In this document: positions 6,627 through 13,026 of the stretch, one piece after another
Layout of the letters: each line of letters starts with the position of its first letter
How positions within the stretch are numbered: the stretch's first letter is position 1
Origin: JACQID01 sp035290885
Lineage (GTDB): Archaea > Aenigmatarchaeota > Aenigmatarchaeia > GW2011-AR5
Reading direction: 5' to 3'
NCBI GenBank assembly: GCA_035290885.1
Contig: DATDTL010000049.1
Span: 1-14,820 of the forward strand
DNA: 14,820 bases
Notes under the pieces: generated by a model
Databases searched by the model: none
What the model saw: the letters and a program-made list of their open reading frames with translations, nothing else
Told to the model about the DNA's origin: nothing
Position numbers and translations under genes: made by a program

Positions 6627-6634
6627 GCAAATCA

Positions 6635-6982
6635 CTATCCGCCCTCGCCGTCGCGATAGTTTTCGGCCATGTCCTGAAATTTCTTCTGGGTCTCCTTCAT
6701 CTTCTTCTTCATCTTCTCTTCCTGGGACTCAAGGGTCTTTATCCGGAGGTCCGCATCCTCCTTGCTTTCCTCAAGCTCCTTCACGACATCGCTCTTGCCG
6801 GTTTCTATTATGATCGGCCCTACGGCCTTGTATACCTTCTGGTCTTTCACGCCTGCCAGATGCTCCAGTGCCTTCTCCAGCTCGTGCATCTGGAGCATGT
6901 AGTTCTGCTTCTGGGACATTATTCCCTGAAGCTGTTGGTTTTGCGCCTGCAGCTGGCTCATGACTTCATCCAGCTCTTTCAT
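6635..6982 (-). CDS. pfdB: prefoldin beta subunit
   Basis: The beta subunit of archaeal prefoldin (GimC), a hexameric alpha2-beta4 chaperone that holds unfolded proteins in its coiled-coil tentacles and passes them to the thermosome. The 115-residue length is typical. Two long coiled coils (about residues 5-45 and 68-110) flank the beta-hairpin region VYKAVGPIIIETGKSDVVKEL, the signature of the subunit. The ATG at 6982 is five bases after the rpoP stop, with a GTGAT Shine-Dalgarno. The open frame extends upstream to 7060, but that part lies inside rpoP in another frame and is not used. The C-terminus ends in an acidic and glycine-rich tail. Confidence 0.93.
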   Translation of the reverse strand: MKELDEVMSQLQAQNQQLQGIMSQKQNYMLQMHELEKALEHLAGVKDQKVYKAVGPIIIETGKSDVVKELEESKEDADLRIKTLESQEEKMKKKMKETQKKFQDMAENYRDGEGG

Positions 6983-6987
6983 AAGAA

Positions 6988-7116
6988 TCACTGCACCTTG
7001 ACGTGCTTGCGGAAGCTTTCCCTTGTCTTGCTGATTATCCTGTAGCCGCAGAACGGGCATCTTATTGCGTTGTCTTCCATGTCAAAATCTTTCTTGCAAA
7101 GCATGCACTTGTACAC
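6988..7116 (-). CDS. rpoP: DNA-directed RNA polymerase subunit P (Rpb12-like)
   Basis: A 42-residue zinc-ribbon subunit of archaeal RNA polymerase, homologous to eukaryotic Rpb12, which helps assemble the polymerase core. The sequence begins MYKCMLCKKDF and carries two CxxC pairs, C4/C7 and C20/C23 (RCPFCGYRI), the standard RpoP zinc site. After these comes a basic tail ISKTRESFRKHVKVQ. The start is GTG at 7116, the only start codon in frame ahead of the first CxxC, with GGTGG a few bases upstream. It lies 8 bases after the L37Ae stop. This pairing of L37Ae with rpoP is a known archaeal gene neighbourhood. Confidence 0.92.
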   Translation of the reverse strand: MYKCMLCKKDFDMEDNAIRCPFCGYRIISKTRESFRKHVKVQ

Positions 7117-7124
7117 GTAACCAC

Positions 7125-7304
7125 CTACTTGAACTCATAAGTGCCGGACGCGAACTTGGCACTGCACTTCCTGCACTCCCATATGGCGGAAGAAGCCCGC
7201 CTCATGGCCATCCTTGAGCACTTGGGGCATTGGTAGCGCGCCTTTGACTTGAGGACTGCGCTCCTAACCTTCTCCCTTATTTTCTTGCCGTAACCGACTA
7301 CCAT
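7125..7304 (-). CDS. rpl37ae: 50S ribosomal protein L37Ae (eL43)
   Basis: A 59-residue zinc-binding protein of the large ribosomal subunit. It starts MVVGYGKKIREKVRSAVLKS, a basic rRNA-binding N-terminus, then has C26-x2-C29 (RYQCPKC) and C44-x2-C47 (WECRKC) separated by 14 residues, exactly the family spacing, and ends KFASGTYEFK. The N-terminus is somewhat shorter than in many archaea. The ATG at 7304 is preceded by GGTG (7310-7313) and a TATA box (7331-7340). It heads the operon L37Ae, rpoP, pfdB, UPF0147. Confidence 0.93.
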   Translation of the reverse strand: MVVGYGKKIREKVRSAVLKSKARYQCPKCSRMAMRRASSAIWECRKCSAKFASGTYEFK

Positions 7305-7330
7305 TATAACACCAGAAGCTATTAGGATGC

Positions 7331-7340
7331 AAATATTTAA
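7331..7340 (-). promoter_or_regulatory. TATA box of the L37Ae-rpoP-pfdB-UPF0147 operon
   Basis: The minus strand reads CTTAAATATTTGC, centred at about 7336, so transcription should begin near 7310, a few bases before the L37Ae ATG. It sits in the 49-base gap after the aCPSF1 stop. Confidence 0.5.
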
Positions 7341-7353
7341 GTATGGATTCCCC

Positions 7354-9216
7354 TCATTTCAACCGTACTGTTTCCAGCAGTTTCGGTGCCATGGTTTCGA
7401 CACCAAAGTATTTGTGCGCTTCCTTCGCGAATTCCACGCACTTGATGTTTTCGCAATGGTTGACCAGTATTTTCTTGGGCCGCGTCCTAAACGCCGCTAT
7501 GAACGCCATGAGCTGGGTGAAATCGCTGTGGCCTGAAAGCCCCTTCACCGTGCCTATCTCAAGCTTGAGGTCAATGCTCTTGCCGTTGTCCTGCTGGATG
7601 TGCGTCCAGCCCTTCTGTATCCTTCTTCCCATCGTGCCTTCGGCCTGATAGCCCACGAACAGCAGCGCGTTCTTCTCGTCGCCGGCGAAGTTCTCAAGAT
7701 AGCTCATGACCGGGCCGCCGACAAGCATGCCGGACGTTGCCAGTATCACGCAGGACTCAACTGACTCCATCACGGCCATCCTCTCCTTCTGGGAGCCTAT
7801 GCCCTTTAGTCTCGGGTCCATGAACGGATTCTTGCCCTGATGCAGTATCTTGGACTGCATGTCCTTTGACATGAATTCCGGATACGCCGTGTTTATCGCG
7901 GTCGCGTCCCACAGCATGCCGTCAAGATATACGTTCATGTCTATGTCGGAATCCATGAGCATGGCTATGACTTCCTGCGCCCTGCCCACGGCAAAGCTTG
8001 GGATTATGACTTTTCCGCCGCGCTCCTTGACTTCCTTGACCTTGGCTATGAGGTATTCCTGCCCTTTCTCGCCAGGCGGCAGGGCGTCGGTTTTTGCTCC
8101 GTATGTGGCCTCTATCAGCACGCATTCCACCCTTGCATAATCGGTATATGCCTTGTCAAACATCTTGGTGTTCTCGTATTTCAAGTCGCCTGTATAAAGG
8201 AAGTTGTACTGGCCGTTGCCAACGTTCAGGTGCGTTGTCGCGGAGCCGAGTATGTGCCCGGCGTTGTTGAGCGTCAGGCGTATGTCCGGGGTTATGTCCG
8301 AGACTTCGCCATATTCAAGCATTATGCAGTGCTTTATCATCTCCTCTATGGCTTTCGAGGTGTACGGGGCTTTCTTGTTTTCGCGCTGGCATATCTGTAT
8401 GAAGTCCAGCTGCAGCAGGGTCATGGTGTCCCTTGTGGGCCGCGTGCAATACAGGGGGCCGCGGTATCCGTATTCGTAAAGATAAGGAACGAAACCGGCA
8501 TGGTCAAGGTGCGCGTGGCTTATGATCACAGCGTCCAACGCCTGAATCTGGAACTCCGGCGCGTCAAGATAAGGATACGGCCTGTTGCCAGAGGCTGACA
8601 CGTCTATGCCACAATCAAGCAGAATCTTGCTCTGGGGCGTTTGCACAAGCACTGCGGATTTTCCCACCTGGCGGAACGCGCCAAGCGCCGTTATTCTGAC
8701 CCACTCCACTTCCTTGCCCTCGGAATATATCTTCTTGCCGGTCTCGTTTAGGAATTTTTTCCTGTACCCTGCCTCGTTGTGGAGCATCTTCCTTATTGAG
8801 CGTATGATTTCCGAATCTATCGCCGGCGCGCGGCGTATGTCAGGCGTCCAGAACGTCTTGCCGCGCATGTCGGCCAGAACCTCGCCGCTCCTGCCTATGA
8901 CGATGCCGGGCTTCTCTGCGTGTATCACCACTTTTGCGAACTCCGGCTCAAAATAGATGTCTTTTATGCCGGCCTCCTCAGGCACGGACTTGCGTATGAA
9001 CTCCACGGTCTTCTCCTCGTTCATGAGAATGGACGGGTCTGCCCTTATCTCTATCCTTTTCTTGAACTTGCCGACCAGTTTCTTTATCGCCGGAAGGGAA
9101 TCCTTGAAGAAATCCTTGCTCTTCGTATAGTATATGAGCTCGCTGCCTTCGTACCCGGAGTCGCTTATCTCGGCCTCCGCGGGCAGCTCTTTTTTTACGT
9201 CTTCCAATATTGCCAT
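7354..9216 (-). CDS. aCPSF1/FttA, KH-MBL-beta-CASP ribonuclease (transcription termination factor)
   Basis: A 620-residue archaeal CPSF1 (FttA), a homologue of eukaryotic CPSF73 that cuts nascent RNA at U-rich sites and drives transcription termination. The N-terminal KH region has the loop GIVIGRSGEVL (about 104-114). The metallo-beta-lactamase core follows with SHAHLDHAG (233-241; H234, H236, D238, H239), NAGHILGS (318-325) and YTGDLKYENT (D344). The beta-CASP domain has EATYG (motif A, E369), SFAVGRAQE and SGMLVGGP. The end carries GLSGHSD (motif B, H563) and VNHCE (motif C, H587), where a Cys follows the His in place of the more usual Gly. All metal ligands appear present. A GGTGA Shine-Dalgarno lies four bases before the ATG. 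The gene sits between psmB and the L37Ae operon. Confidence 0.95.
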   Translation of the reverse strand: MAILEDVKKELPAEAEISDSGYEGSELIYYTKSKDFFKDSLPAIKKLVGKFKKRIEIRADPSILMNEEKTVEFIRKSVPEEAGIKDIYFEPEFAKVVIHAEKPGIVIGRSGEVLADMRGKTFWTPDIRRAPAIDSEIIRSIRKMLHNEAGYRKKFLNETGKKIYSEGKEVEWVRITALGAFRQVGKSAVLVQTPQSKILLDCGIDVSASGNRPYPYLDAPEFQIQALDAVIISHAHLDHAGFVPYLYEYGYRGPLYCTRPTRDTMTLLQLDFIQICQRENKKAPYTSKAIEEMIKHCIMLEYGEVSDITPDIRLTLNNAGHILGSATTHLNVGNGQYNFLYTGDLKYENTKMFDKAYTDYARVECVLIEATYGAKTDALPPGEKGQEYLIAKVKEVKERGGKVIIPSFAVGRAQEVIAMLMDSDIDMNVYLDGMLWDATAINTAYPEFMSKDMQSKILHQGKNPFMDPRLKGIGSQKERMAVMESVESCVILATSGMLVGGPVMSYLENFAGDEKNALLFVGYQAEGTMGRRIQKGWTHIQQDNGKSIDLKLEIGTVKGLSGHSDFTQLMAFIAAFRTRPKKILVNHCENIKCVEFAKEAHKYFGVETMAPKLLETVRLK

Positions 9217-9220
9217 TTGT

Positions 9221-9260
9221 TCACCTGAAAATTAGGCTTAATTATCGTAATTATTAATAT
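9221..9260 (-). promoter_or_regulatory. promoter and ribosome binding site of aCPSF1
   Basis: In the 54-base gap after psmB, the minus strand holds ATATTAATAA (9251-9260), a possible TATA box giving a short leader, and GGTGA (9221-9225) four bases before the ATG. The 12 bases GGTGAACAAATG are identical to those at the psmB start. Confidence 0.45.
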
Positions 9261-9270
9261 GTCGAAACGT

Positions 9271-9888
9271 TCACTTTCTCAGAAATTCCGTGCCGTTCTT
9301 GTCTATGACCGCTATGTCTATGTTCTTTCCGCCGGATGCTATGTCGCGCTCGCGCGCCGCCTTTATGGCGCGCACCGCAAGGTCTATTCCTTCCTCCCTT
9401 GTCATGTCCTTCCTGTAGCCGTCTTCGAGAACGCCGTAGGCGAAGGGCGAACCCGAGCCTGTGGACGTATATGCGTCTTCGCCTATGCCGCCGGCCGGAT
9501 CCACGCTAAAAACGCGCGTGCCTGTGCGGTCAAAGCCCGCTATGATGGGCATAAGCATGTAAGGGTAGAATCTTGAATTCTGCTGTATGTTGGCAAGAAG
9601 CGTGGAAACGCCCTTGATGGTCAGTTCCGCGTTCCGTGTCAGCTTGTATATGTTTATTTCCGCCTTGAGTATCCTGACCACGCTCTGGGCATCGCCCACG
9701 CCGCCGGAAACCGTCATGACTATCCTGTCGTCTATCTGGTAGAGTTTCGGGAATTCCTTTGAAGAAACGAGATAACCCATGGTGACCTTGCTTTCCGCGG
9801 CCACGACTACGCAGTCCTTGCAAACCATGCCAAGGGTGGTGGTTCCCGTTTTCCTAGCGTCTTCCGCCGTTATCCTTTCAGCCTGCAT
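9271..9888 (-). CDS. psmB: 20S proteasome beta subunit (PsmB), self-processing protease subunit
   Basis: The catalytic beta subunit of the archaeal 20S proteasome, which degrades unfolded and targeted proteins. A short propeptide, residues 1-15, ends in Gly, and cleavage at G15/T16 (KTG-TTTLG) exposes the N-terminal Thr nucleophile. In mature numbering the active-site partners are E17 (residue 32, AAESKVTMG) and K33 (residue 48, FPKLYQ). E17 is also what Thermoplasma has, so this is not a defect. The later SGGVGDAQ, DPAGGIGEDAYTSTGSGSP and the S-G-G near ASGGKNIDIAV match the family. The 205-residue length is normal. A TATA box and GGTGA Shine-Dalgarno precede it. No psmA is present here. Confidence 0.95.
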   Translation of the reverse strand: MQAERITAEDARKTGTTTLGMVCKDCVVVAAESKVTMGYLVSSKEFPKLYQIDDRIVMTVSGGVGDAQSVVRILKAEINIYKLTRNAELTIKGVSTLLANIQQNSRFYPYMLMPIIAGFDRTGTRVFSVDPAGGIGEDAYTSTGSGSPFAYGVLEDGYRKDMTREEGIDLAVRAIKAARERDIASGGKNIDIAVIDKNGTEFLRK

Positions 9889-9892
9889 TTGT

Positions 9893-9940
9893 TCACCGTT
9901 AGAATGAAACTTATTAATTATTGACTGTTAAGTATTTAAG
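9893..9940 (-). promoter_or_regulatory. promoter and ribosome binding site of psmB
   Basis: The minus strand reads CTTAAATACTTAAC (9927-9940), a TATA box that places the transcript start near 9909, then GGTGA (9893-9897) four bases before the ATG. This gene therefore has a leader of about 20 bases, unlike many neighbours. Confidence 0.55.
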
Positions 9941-10108
9941 TTTTCTTCCGGGGCTTCCGTTCGTTTTCTTCTTACGGAATATCCTCCGCTCCCATATCCG
10001 CCGACTTCGAAATATTATGCCGTGCCTTTTTCCCGGTGACGTCGTGCCGGGAACCGTGATTTTTATCGTCCATTCTTCCTCATTTTTAAGCGCAACTTTT
10101 TCTTCCAC
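9914..10108 (-). CDS. doubtful small basic ORF
   Basis: A 64-codon frame from GTG 10108 to TAA 9914-9916 in the 352-base space between psmB and the repeat protein. The product would be very basic in its second half (RSRRIWERRIFRKKKTNG). I recognise no family. Against it: the start is GTG with no convincing Shine-Dalgarno, and the last codons overlap the psmB TATA box. Codon use (CGA, CGG, AGT in a row) also differs from the neighbouring genes. Otherwise this gap holds the 86-bp mobile element at 10125-10210 and I see no tRNA or other RNA gene in it. Confidence 0.2.
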   Translation of the reverse strand: MEEKVALKNEEEWTIKITVPGTTSPGKRHGIIFRSRRIWERRIFRKKKTNGSPGRKLKYLTVNN

Positions 10109-10115
10109 GGATTTA

Positions 10116-10124
10116 ATACCCTGC
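10116..10124 (+). repeat. 9-bp direct repeat flanking the 86-bp element (one side)
   Basis: ATACCCTGC directly abuts the GGCTTTGCC end of the element. It matches ATACCCGGC at 10211-10219 on the other side at 8 of 9 positions, as expected of an aged target-site duplication. Confidence 0.55.
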
Positions 10125-10210
10125 GGCTTTGCCCAAAAGGACACAAGATGCCGTGATTGCATCCGCATAGAACACAACCCTGCCTCTTCCGGGCTTATTA
10201 GGCAAAGGCC
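10125..10210 (-). mobile_element. MITE-like non-autonomous element, copy B (86 bp)
   Basis: The minus-strand copy of the element at 6252-6346. Its ends are GGCTTTGCCCAAAAGG (from 10125) and, read inward from 10210, GGCCTTTGCCTAATAAG, forming an inverted repeat with one extra base. Direct repeats of 9 bp (8/9 identical) abut both ends. Outside the insertion unique to copy A and one-base indels, nearly all differences between the copies are transitions. The element lies just downstream of the repeat protein's stop and upstream of psmB. The IS903-like ends and 9-bp duplication suggest movement by an IS5-family transposase supplied in trans; no such gene is in this window. Confidence 0.65.
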
Positions 10211-10219
10211 ATACCCGGC
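10211..10219 (+). repeat. 9-bp direct repeat flanking the 86-bp element (other side)
   Basis: ATACCCGGC immediately follows the GGCAAAGGCC end of the element and matches 10116-10124 with a single T/G difference. Confidence 0.55.
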
Positions 10220-10240
10220 CAAAGCCATGAATAATGCGCT

Positions 10241-10651
10241 TCACGCCTTTCCGGTCTTCTTTGCGCTCAGATAGGCGTGCCGCTGCTTGAACGGGCATGC
10301 GTTGTGGAACGACTCGTCAAGGCACCGAAGGCTGCCAAAGCCGCCTACGTTGCATTCAACGCCTTGGGAAAGATGCTCGCAACTGTTCCGGAGTATTTTC
10401 ATGACGATGCCCTCGGCGGCTGGAGCGTCTTTTTCATTGTCAACGGCTTGCAAAGGCGTGTCCAGTGCGTTCAGAGAAATGCATGAGTCCTCCTCCGGAA
10501 GCAGCGGCTTTCCAAGGGATTCCAGCGAAACGTAGGCTTCGTTTTCCGAGAGGATTTTGTCCAGACTTTTCAGGGAAATATACGGGCGTTGCTCTTCCTT
10601 AAAAAGCTGCGCGAGCTCGCGCCGCACCGTCTCTTCCATGCGTTCTTTCAT
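10241..10651 (-). CDS. orphan protein with three 17-residue repeats and a four-cysteine C-terminus
   Basis: A 136-residue soluble protein that I cannot assign. After a helical start (residues 1-21, ERMEETVRRELAQLFKEEQ) come three back-to-back 17-residue units: residues 22-38 (PYISLKSLDKILSENE), 39-55 (AYVSLESLGKPLLPEED) and 56-72 (SCISLNALDTPLQAVDN). They share the pattern aromatic/Cys-I/V-S-L-x-S/A-L-D/G-x-x-L. After an acidic linker, the C-terminal part has C91, C100, C110 and C119 (spacing 8, 9, 8) ending NACPFKQRHAYLSAKKTGKA, which could bind zinc. The ATG at 10651 has a TATA element (10671-10680) 26 bases upstream and no Shine-Dalgarno, so it is expressed separately from proS, whose stop lies 42 bases upstream. 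Confidence 0.7.
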   Translation of the reverse strand: MKERMEETVRRELAQLFKEEQRPYISLKSLDKILSENEAYVSLESLGKPLLPEEDSCISLNALDTPLQAVDNEKDAPAAEGIVMKILRNSCEHLSQGVECNVGGFGSLRCLDESFHNACPFKQRHAYLSAKKTGKA

Positions 10652-10670
10652 GATTAATTATTGGTTCGCC

Positions 10671-10680
10671 TGAATAAAAA
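10671..10680 (-). promoter_or_regulatory. TATA box for the repeat protein; T-rich end of the proS operon
   Basis: The minus strand reads TTTTTATTCA, centred 26 bases before the ATG at 10651. The same T-run lies directly downstream of the proS stop, so it may also serve as the U-rich termination site of that operon. Confidence 0.45.
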
Positions 10681-10693
10681 TGACTTGCCGCAC

Positions 10694-12115
10694 TTAGTAA
10701 GCCCGCGCCGCGTAGGCGACGTGCTTCGCAGGCGAGCCGCAACAGATGCATGAGCCGGCGGCATGCTCTTTTTTGCCCCAGAGTGTGCCGCGTATCTCGC
10801 CGCCGGTCTCTTTTTTCAGCGCCTTGTCGCATTCGGCAGAGCCGCACCAGTTCATGCGCACGAAGCCGCCCTTTGCCATTGCAGAAATCGCTTCCTGCTT
10901 GCTCTTTGCATCCCGTATGTTTTCCTTGAGAAACGCTTGGGATTTTGCAAGCATGTCGTGCTGCATCGTTTCGAGTATCTTTTCCACGTCGCTGACGGTC
11001 TTTACCTGCGTTTTTTCCCGGGTATCCCTTCTTGCCACGGTGATGTGGCCGGCTTCTATATCCTTTGGGCCTATCTCTATGCGCAGAGGCACGCCTTTCA
11101 GTTCCCACTCGTTGAACTTGAACCCGGCTGTATGATTCCTTTCGTCTATGTAAACGCGAGCCTTCAGCTTCTTGGCTATTTCTCTGGCCTTTTCAAGCAC
11201 AATTTCTTCCTTGCCCTTGAACAAGATAGGTATTATGACGACCTGTATCGGGGCAACCCCCGGAGGCAACACTGCGCCCTTGTCATCGCCGTGATGCATC
11301 AACAGTATGCCTATCTGTCTTGTTGTGAGCCCCCAGCAGGTCTGCCAGACGTGCTGCTTCTGCTCGTGCTCGTCAGTGAAAGAAATGTCCAATGCTTCCG
11401 AGAACTTCTGTGCGAGGAAGTGCGAGCCCGGGCCTTGGACGACCTTGCCGTCCTGAACAACGGTGTCAAAGACAATGGTATAGCCTGCGCCCGGGAAGGT
11501 ATCGTGTTGCGGCCGCACCAGCTTGAGCCCTTCTATTGCAAATAGCTCATACATTTTTGAATATAGCCCTATGATTTCGCGGAGGAATTCTTCAGCGTCG
11601 CCCTTTGTGGCATGAGCGGTATGCCCTTCCTGCCACAGGAACTCGCGGCCGCGGATGAAGGGCTTCGTGACTTTCGTGTCTATGCGCACGATGTTGTTCC
11701 ACTGGTTTATCTTAAGCGGCAGATCCTTGTAAGAGCGTATCCATAATTTGTACATATAGTACATGATCATTTCAGACGTCGGCCTGACGATAAGGGGATC
11801 GGCAAGCTTCTCGCCTCCGACATCTGTGACCCTCGCGACTTCCGCTTTGAAACCAGCGAAATGCTCCTCCTCCTTCTTTATCAGGCTCTCGGGAATGAAC
11901 AACGGAAAATACGCGTTCTGCACGCCTTTCTCTTTTATCATGGCGTCAAACTCTTTTTGTATTATCTCCCAGATGGAATAGCCCCACGGCATTATGACGT
12001 CAAAGCCCTTTATCGGAGTCCTCTGGTCCATGAACCCGCCCTTGCGCACGACCTCAAGATACCAATTGCTGAAGTCCTCGCTTCTTTTCGTCGTTATCCC
12101 GCCTTCTTCTGACAT
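10694..12115 (-). CDS. proS: prolyl-tRNA synthetase, archaeal/eukaryotic type
   Basis: Charges tRNA-Pro with proline. About 473 residues from ATG 12115, the normal length for the archaeal/eukaryotic form, which lacks the bacterial editing insertion. Class II motif 1 is around IKGFDVIMPWGYSIWEIIQK. Motif 2 is RGREFLWQEGHTAHAT, and motif 3 is GILLMHHGDDKGAVLPPGVAP. The anticodon-binding domain follows (IQVVIIPILFKGKEE), then a zinc-binding-like C-terminal domain with CGSAEC and CICCGSP, ending in a Tyr as is typical. I prefer ATG 12115 with GGTG six bases upstream; a GTG at 12124 would add three residues. It is the last gene of the operon begun by the winged-helix ORF, 13 bases after the stop of the 190-residue protein. 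Confidence 0.95.
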   Translation of the reverse strand: MSEEGGITTKRSEDFSNWYLEVVRKGGFMDQRTPIKGFDVIMPWGYSIWEIIQKEFDAMIKEKGVQNAYFPLFIPESLIKKEEEHFAGFKAEVARVTDVGGEKLADPLIVRPTSEMIMYYMYKLWIRSYKDLPLKINQWNNIVRIDTKVTKPFIRGREFLWQEGHTAHATKGDAEEFLREIIGLYSKMYELFAIEGLKLVRPQHDTFPGAGYTIVFDTVVQDGKVVQGPGSHFLAQKFSEALDISFTDEHEQKQHVWQTCWGLTTRQIGILLMHHGDDKGAVLPPGVAPIQVVIIPILFKGKEEIVLEKAREIAKKLKARVYIDERNHTAGFKFNEWELKGVPLRIEIGPKDIEAGHITVARRDTREKTQVKTVSDVEKILETMQHDMLAKSQAFLKENIRDAKSKQEAISAMAKGGFVRMNWCGSAECDKALKKETGGEIRGTLWGKKEHAAGSCICCGSPAKHVAYAARAY

Positions 12116-12128
12116 ACATAACACCTTT

Positions 12129-12701
12129 TCACGACTGCATTAATAGGTTTTGCATGTTTCTCTCCAAGTTTCTTAGCGCTTCTTCGGAGGTAGAAACCAC
12201 TATAAGGTCGCCGTTTCTCAGATCCGCTGAAGCCCTTTCGCAGGCACTGCGCATCTCGTAAAGCGCTATGCCTTTCAGCCCGGAGACGCCGTCTATCCTT
12301 CGGCGATCGGAAGTAACGTAAAAATCTTTAGCGCTCTTTCTTAGCGCGTCCGAGATAAGGCTCTCGGAGACAGAACTCCAGTCGCATCTCGCAGGCTTAA
12401 GCTCGGCACCGAATATTGTGAACCTGCACTTTCCCTGCAGTTCGTTTGTCTTGGAGAGAAACCTTGACAAATATTCGGTCGCATAGTCCGTTGCTCTGTT
12501 CCGGTAAACATTCTCGCCTACTATTGCAGTAAGAACACCTAACCCTCCCCGTACCCTGCCAAGATACACACTATCGGCATTCCTTAATACGTTGCACTCA
12601 GTTTCCGAAAACGCATCCGTAACGTCGTAAATGCGGAATTTAATCTCGCTGAGACCGTATCTGTTCCTTACAGCGTCCCTGGCTTCAAGGAAGGCGTTCA
12701 C
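12129..12701 (-). CDS. hypothetical protein in the proS operon
   Basis: A 190-residue protein from GTG 12701, which overlaps the stop of the preceding winged-helix ORF by four bases (GTGA); GGTGAT lies upstream as a possible Shine-Dalgarno. The sequence looks like a soluble alpha/beta protein: helices ARDAVRNRYGL and ATDYATEYLSRFLSKTN alternate with strands such as KFRIYDV, GVLTAIVG and CRFTIFGAEL. The C-terminal part (NGDLIVVSTSEEALRNLERN) has a strand-helix end. There are no membrane segments and no motif I recognise. Tight coupling to the winged-helix ORF and to proS suggests joint expression, but gives no function. A DNA- or RNA-related role would be a guess. Confidence 0.75.
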   Translation of the reverse strand: MNAFLEARDAVRNRYGLSEIKFRIYDVTDAFSETECNVLRNADSVYLGRVRGGLGVLTAIVGENVYRNRATDYATEYLSRFLSKTNELQGKCRFTIFGAELKPARCDWSSVSESLISDALRKSAKDFYVTSDRRRIDGVSGLKGIALYEMRSACERASADLRNGDLIVVSTSEEALRNLERNMQNLLMQS

Positions 12702-12984
12702 TCTCCATTCTCATCACCCATCATTGTTTTTACAAATTCCCCGGAAGACGTCAGTTCCACGTGCCCGTTGAATGAAATAAGCTCCAGATTCTTCAGCACC
12801 CGCGCGTTCATCTTCAGCGTTGACAACGCTATGCCGTGTGTGGAGGAAAGTCGTGTCAGAACGGAATAAAGGCTTTCTTTTTCCCTGCCTGCTATTGAAA
12901 ATAGGATTATTTTCTGGTTGCGATTCAGAGCCCTATCTAACAGCTTTCTTAAAGCGTCTTGGGTTGGCGGGACATCACTATCAC
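12698..12984 (-). pseudogene. winged-helix protein with a broken or non-canonical start
   Basis: A frame open from 12994 to TGA 12698-12700 encodes about 95 residues of winged-helix type: DALRKLLDRALNRNQKIILF, then LYSVLTRLSSTHGIALSTLK, ARVLKNLELISF and the wing-like NGHVELTSSGEFVKTMM. No ATG, GTG or TTG occurs in this frame before codon 50 or so. A clear TATA box (minus TTTATAAG, 13004-13011) predicts a leaderless start at GTG 12984, GTG 12978 or ATG 12975. All three lie in another frame, which stops at TAA after MSRQPKTL. A single missing base between about 12975 and 12955, for example in the CCC runs, would join the two. The C-terminal codons overlap the next gene by four bases, so the ORF heads the proS operon. 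It may be a regulator, a decayed gene, or intact with a sequence error. Confidence 0.6.
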
Positions 12985-13003
12985 ATTTCTTTCTTCAGGC
13001 AAC

Positions 13004-13011
13004 GCTTATAA
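13004..13011 (-). promoter_or_regulatory. TATA box of the winged-helix/190-residue/proS operon
   Basis: The minus strand reads TTTATAAG in the gap between csaA and the winged-helix ORF. Its centre (about 13007) lies 23-32 bases before the GTG/ATG cluster at 12984-12975, fitting a leaderless start there. Confidence 0.55.
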
Positions 13012-13026
13012 ACCACGCGGTCAGGA

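Noticed and set aside
6983..7060. Upstream extension of prefoldin beta to 7060
   Set aside because: Those codons lie inside rpoP in another frame. ATG 6982 gives the normal prefoldin length and has a Shine-Dalgarno.
9271..9888. Glu in place of Asp at active-site position 17 of the proteasome beta subunit
   Set aside because: Thermoplasma proteasome beta also has Glu there, and K33 and the N-terminal Thr are present, so this is normal variation.
9921..10274. Plus-strand ORF of 117 codons beginning MTVKYLSFLPG
   Set aside because: It runs through the psmB promoter and the whole mobile element and into the C-terminus of the repeat protein. It has no promoter and no recognisable protein character.
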